From NCBI GenBank assembly GCA_937891425.1, contig CALAGD010000096.1, positions 1 through 34,300 of the forward strand: 34,300 nucleotides of DNA, in the 5' to 3' direction. Positions 34,247 through 34,300 of the stretch are shown here, in pieces. The translations under genes were made by a program, and so were the position numbers. The DNA is from an uncultured Pigmentiphaga sp. Its GTDB lineage: Bacteria; Pseudomonadota; Gammaproteobacteria; Burkholderiales; Burkholderiaceae_B. Position 1 is the first letter of the stretch, and each line of letters starts with the position of its first letter. Under the pieces are notes generated by a model that searched no databases, was not told where the DNA came from, and worked only from the letters and a program-made list of their open reading frames with translations.

Positions 34247-34300
34247 TTACTCGATGATGTTGCTGACGACGCCAGCGCCGACGGTACGGCCGCCTTCACG
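34247..34300 (-). CDS. tuf: elongation factor Tu, 3' end only
   Basis: Only the last 17 codons are in the window, reading REGGRTVGAGVVSNIIE and then TAA. This is the nearly invariant EF-Tu C-terminus (domain III). The rest of the gene lies beyond the right edge. Its position upstream of rpsJ is standard (str operon end, S10 operon start). Confidence 0.93.
   Translation of the reverse strand, partial: REGGRTVGAGVVSNIIE

Overview
The window looks like a chromosomal segment of a high-GC betaproteobacterium, most likely Alcaligenaceae (Bordetella/Achromobacter-like). The evidence is gene order and protein character: infA lies between secY and rpmJ, the Cca protein lacks a recognisable HD motif, an orphan Bug/TctC receptor is present, an SAH riboswitch precedes ahcY, and nodIJ-type ABC genes are found outside any nodulation context. 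No mobile element, CRISPR array, rRNA or tRNA gene was seen.

Positions 1-8000 hold housekeeping and one-carbon genes. They are a 5'-truncated alpha-methylacyl-CoA racemase (+), cca and a soluble lytic transglycosylase (-), a 5-formyl-THF cyclo-ligase (+, divergent from slt), then a minus-strand operon ahcY - small PF04020-type membrane protein - metF. A clear S-adenosylhomocysteine riboswitch lies just upstream of ahcY, so SAH hydrolysis, 5-methyl-THF synthesis and an uncharacterised membrane protein appear to share one SAH signal.

Positions 8000-13400 form an accessory catabolic island. A PrpR-like sigma54 activator (-) is divergent from a family III CoA-transferase, a TAXI/NMT1-like binding protein without a signal peptide, and a secreted TctC/Bug receptor (all +). 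The intergenic DNA carries a complete-looking sigma54 promoter: tandem TGTTTCA palindromes, a candidate IHF site, and a -24/-12 element matching consensus at all but one specified base. The likely logic is that an organic acid or its CoA ester is sensed, bound and converted to a CoA thioester; the substrate is unknown.

Positions 13500-18600 (-) carry dsbD, cutA, a NodI/NodJ-type ABC exporter and a PPP-family phosphatase. A strong intrinsic terminator at 18673-18711 closes the ribosomal block.

Positions 18700-34300 (-) are the tuf-S10-spc-alpha ribosomal protein block, read from right to left: tuf (3' end only), rpsJ, rplC-D-W-B, rpsS, rplV, rpsC, rplP, rpmC, rpsQ, rplN, rplX, rplE, rpsN, rpsH, rplF, rplR, rpsE, rpmD, rplO, secY, infA, rpmJ, rpsM, rpsK, rpsD, rpoA, rplQ. 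The block is interrupted by unusual non-coding stretches: about 750 bp between rpsJ and rplC, about 490 bp between rpsQ and rplN, and about 240 bp between rpoA and rplQ. Each contains inverted repeats and possible promoter or terminator elements. The rpsJ-rplC gap is the most unexplained structure in the window.
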